From the NCBI GenBank assembly GCA_964648005.1, contig CAZYKR010000023.1, positions 1 to 25,031 of the forward strand: a stretch of 25,031 nucleotides of DNA, in the 5' to 3' direction. This stretch comes from JAGQTE01 sp964648005 (GTDB lineage: Bacteria > Actinomycetota > Acidimicrobiia > Acidimicrobiales > Acidimicrobilacustridaceae). Made by a program: the position numbers and the translations under genes. The notes below the pieces were generated by a model. That model was not told the DNA's origin. It worked only from the letters and a program-made list of their open reading frames with translations, and searched no databases. Positions 24,027 to 25,031 of the stretch are shown in pieces. The number at the start of each line of letters is the position of its first letter. Position 1 is the first letter of the stretch.

Positions 24027-24617
24027 TCACCCGTACTGATCCAGCAGCAGATGCGCCGCCAGATCGAGCTCGTCCCCCGCTTCGGTGATGCCGAGCCACC
24101 CGTTCACCCAGCCCACCAGCGACGAGTACCACACATGGCCGAGCACCCGGGCGATCTCGGAGGCGCGGGCCTCGTCGAACCCGTCCGGGAACGCCTGGAG
24201 CTGGATGCGCAGCATGGACTGCGCGATGTCCTGTTGGCACTCGGCCACCTGCGGGTCGGACCCGGACATCGCCGTGACCAGCGCCGCCGAGAGCTTGGGT
24301 TCGCGCTCCATGGCGCGCGTGGCGCGTCGCAACAGGTCGACGAGGCGATCGGCGGTCGTCTCGCCCCGCGGCGGCTTGGTCCCCACACGGGCTTCGAGCG
24401 CCTCGACCCATTCCACCTGCGCCGCCGCCAGCAGGTGGTCCTTGCCCGAGAAGTAGCGGTACAGCGTGCCCAGGGCGATGTCGGCACGCTGGGCCACGTC
24501 GCGCATCTGCACGGCCTCGTACCCGCCCTCCGACGCCAGCTCGAGCGCGGCGGCGATGGCGCGCTCGCGGCGCGCCGCCTGGCTCTTGGTGAGGTGCTCC
24601 GGCACGACGTCGGCCAT
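24027..24617 (-). CDS. TetR family transcriptional regulator
   Basis: The 196-residue protein starts at ATG 24617; longer frames would cross the divergent promoter. Residues about 13-60 form the helix-turn-helix: SQAARRERAIAAALELASEGGYEAVQMRDVAQRADIALGTLYRYFSGKDHLL. The C-terminal part (DRLVDLLRRATRAMEREPKLSAALVTAMSGSDPQVAECQQDI, then RVLGHVWYSSLVGWVNGW) is close in pattern to the KstR-type TetR group of actinobacteria, as far as I can judge by eye; that group controls lipid and steroid genes. TACAGT, 7 nt before the ATG, is a leaderless -10, and an inverted repeat covers it, indicating self-repression. It is divergent from the second DUF983 gene. Confidence 0.92.
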   Translation of the reverse strand: MADVVPEHLTKSQAARRERAIAAALELASEGGYEAVQMRDVAQRADIALGTLYRYFSGKDHLLAAAQVEWVEALEARVGTKPPRGETTADRLVDLLRRATRAMEREPKLSAALVTAMSGSDPQVAECQQDIAQSMLRIQLQAFPDGFDEARASEIARVLGHVWYSSLVGWVNGWLGITEAGDELDLAAHLLLDQYG

Positions 24618-24622
24618 CGAGC

Positions 24623-24638
24623 GAACTGTAACGAGTTC
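24623..24638. promoter_or_regulatory. Inverted repeat over the TetR promoter, candidate auto-operator
   Basis: GAACT (24623-24627) and AGTTC (24634-24638) are perfect inverted arms with a 6-nt centre. The -10 hexamer TACAGT of the TetR gene (minus-strand 24630-24625) overlaps the repeat, so binding would block initiation. It also lies about 40 nt from the divergent DUF983 start. Confidence 0.55.
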
Positions 24639-24666
24639 CACTGCACCGGGCGCGCGATGCCGCCGG

Positions 24667-24680
24667 TAGGGTTCGCGCCC
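24667..24680 (+). promoter_or_regulatory. Leaderless-type -10 element before the second DUF983 gene
   Basis: TAGGGT (24667-24672) is 8 nt before GTG 24681, with no ribosome binding site; this fits the leaderless pattern seen at other starts here. Confidence 0.45.
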
Positions 24681-25031
24681 GTGCCCGGCAGCGACGACGA
24701 CCCCGATCACGCCCCGACCGACGTGGACGCGACGCCGGAGCCGGGCCTCGGCACCATGCTGCGACGGGGGATGCTCCGCCGCTGCCCGGTATGTGGTGAG
24801 GCCACCATGTTCCGTTCCTGGTTCGCCATGCATGACCGGTGCGCCACGTGCGGCCTCGACTTCCATCGCGAGCACGGTCAGGTGCTCGGCGGCGTGACCC
24901 TCAACCTGGTGATCACGCTCGGCGCCATGCTCACGGTGTTCTTGTTCTTCGCCATCGTCACCTGGCCGGACGTCCCGGTCGGGCTGTTGGCGGCGATCAC
25001 GCTCGGCATCTGCGTCGTGTTCCCGATCGCC
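24681..25031 (+). CDS. DUF983 family zinc-ribbon membrane protein, 3'-truncated by the window
   Basis: 117 codons are visible from GTG 24681 to the window edge with no stop. After an acidic N-terminal extension (about 25 residues, DDDPDHAPTDVDATPEP) comes MLRRGMLRRCPVCGEATMF with a CPVC-CATC zinc ribbon (Cys35, 38, 54, 57), then two hydrophobic segments around TWPDVPV. The zinc ribbon and the TWPDVPV segment match the DUF983 gene at 14724-15188, so the two are paralogues in the same window. The GTG is chosen for its leaderless promoter spacing; an in-frame ATG at 24756 is an alternative that would remove the acidic extension. Function unknown. Confidence 0.85.
   Translation, partial: MPGSDDDPDHAPTDVDATPEPGLGTMLRRGMLRRCPVCGEATMFRSWFAMHDRCATCGLDFHREHGQVLGGVTLNLVITLGAMLTVFLFFAIVTWPDVPVGLLAAITLGICVVFPIA

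Noticed and set aside
21454..24039. An 861-codon plus-strand frame opposite the SDR and the kinase.
   Set aside because: No motif, Arg-rich, antisense to two well-defined genes.

Overview
This is a high-GC, gene-dense stretch of an actinobacterial chromosome. I infer an Acidimicrobiia/Ilumatobacter-like organism. The reasons are the very high GC, a secreted hydrolase with repeated LNW-type C-terminal modules, many leaderless-looking promoters (a TAnnnT hexamer 6-8 nt before the start codon), a WS/DGAT storage-lipid enzyme, and several mycobacterial-style lipid and steroid catabolism genes. No taxonomic marker gene is present, so this placement is an inference. I see no rRNA, tRNA, CRISPR, insertion sequence or phage gene.

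Layout. Positions 1-4444 (+ strand) hold the 3' part of a serine beta-lactamase-like hydrolase, a secreted alpha/beta hydrolase with three C-terminal repeats, and a wax ester synthase/diacylglycerol acyltransferase. Positions 4428-5546 (-) hold a membrane-anchored calcineurin-like protein with unusual metal motifs. It is divergent from an amidohydrolase-family gene (5694-6575, +) that carries a KstR-like palindrome over its promoter. Positions 6650-10661 (-) form a tightly coupled five-gene operon: two DUF35 proteins, two thiolase-superfamily (Ltp-type) proteins and an SDR, with overlapping or 1-nt-spaced junctions. A Zn alcohol dehydrogenase (10830-11915, -), closed by a strong hairpin, is divergent from an acyl-CoA synthetase (12062-13627, +).

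Positions 13643-17389 (-) hold a paired acyl-CoA dehydrogenase (alpha/beta type), then DUF983, a secreted Pro/Ala-rich protein and a small membrane protein. After a zinc-ribbon protein comes a FadD3-like acyl-CoA ligase (17810-19480, -), divergent from a Nudix hydrolase-methyltransferase pair (+). The right end holds an SDR-TetR pair, a transmembrane Ser/Thr kinase, a second TetR regulator and the start of a second DUF983 gene.

How it fits together: CoA ligases, a two-subunit acyl-CoA dehydrogenase, SDRs, an alcohol dehydrogenase, and DUF35 plus Ltp proteins are the parts of an acyl-CoA side-chain or ring-remnant degradation pathway of the kind known for steroids (the KstR/KstR2 regulons of mycobacteria and rhodococci). 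The promoter DNA supports a shared programme. Four separate promoters (DUF35-Ltp operon, acyl-CoA synthetase, acyl-CoA dehydrogenase pair, FadD3-like ligase) each carry a version of the inverted repeat CTGACGnnnCGTCAG at or next to the core promoter. Two promoters (amidohydrolase and DUF35-Ltp operon) carry a TAGAAnnnnTTCTA palindrome resembling the KstR box. This apparent local regulon, and the fact that both thiolase-like proteins lack the usual nucleophilic cysteine motif, are the most interesting points. The substrate is not shown by the sequence.
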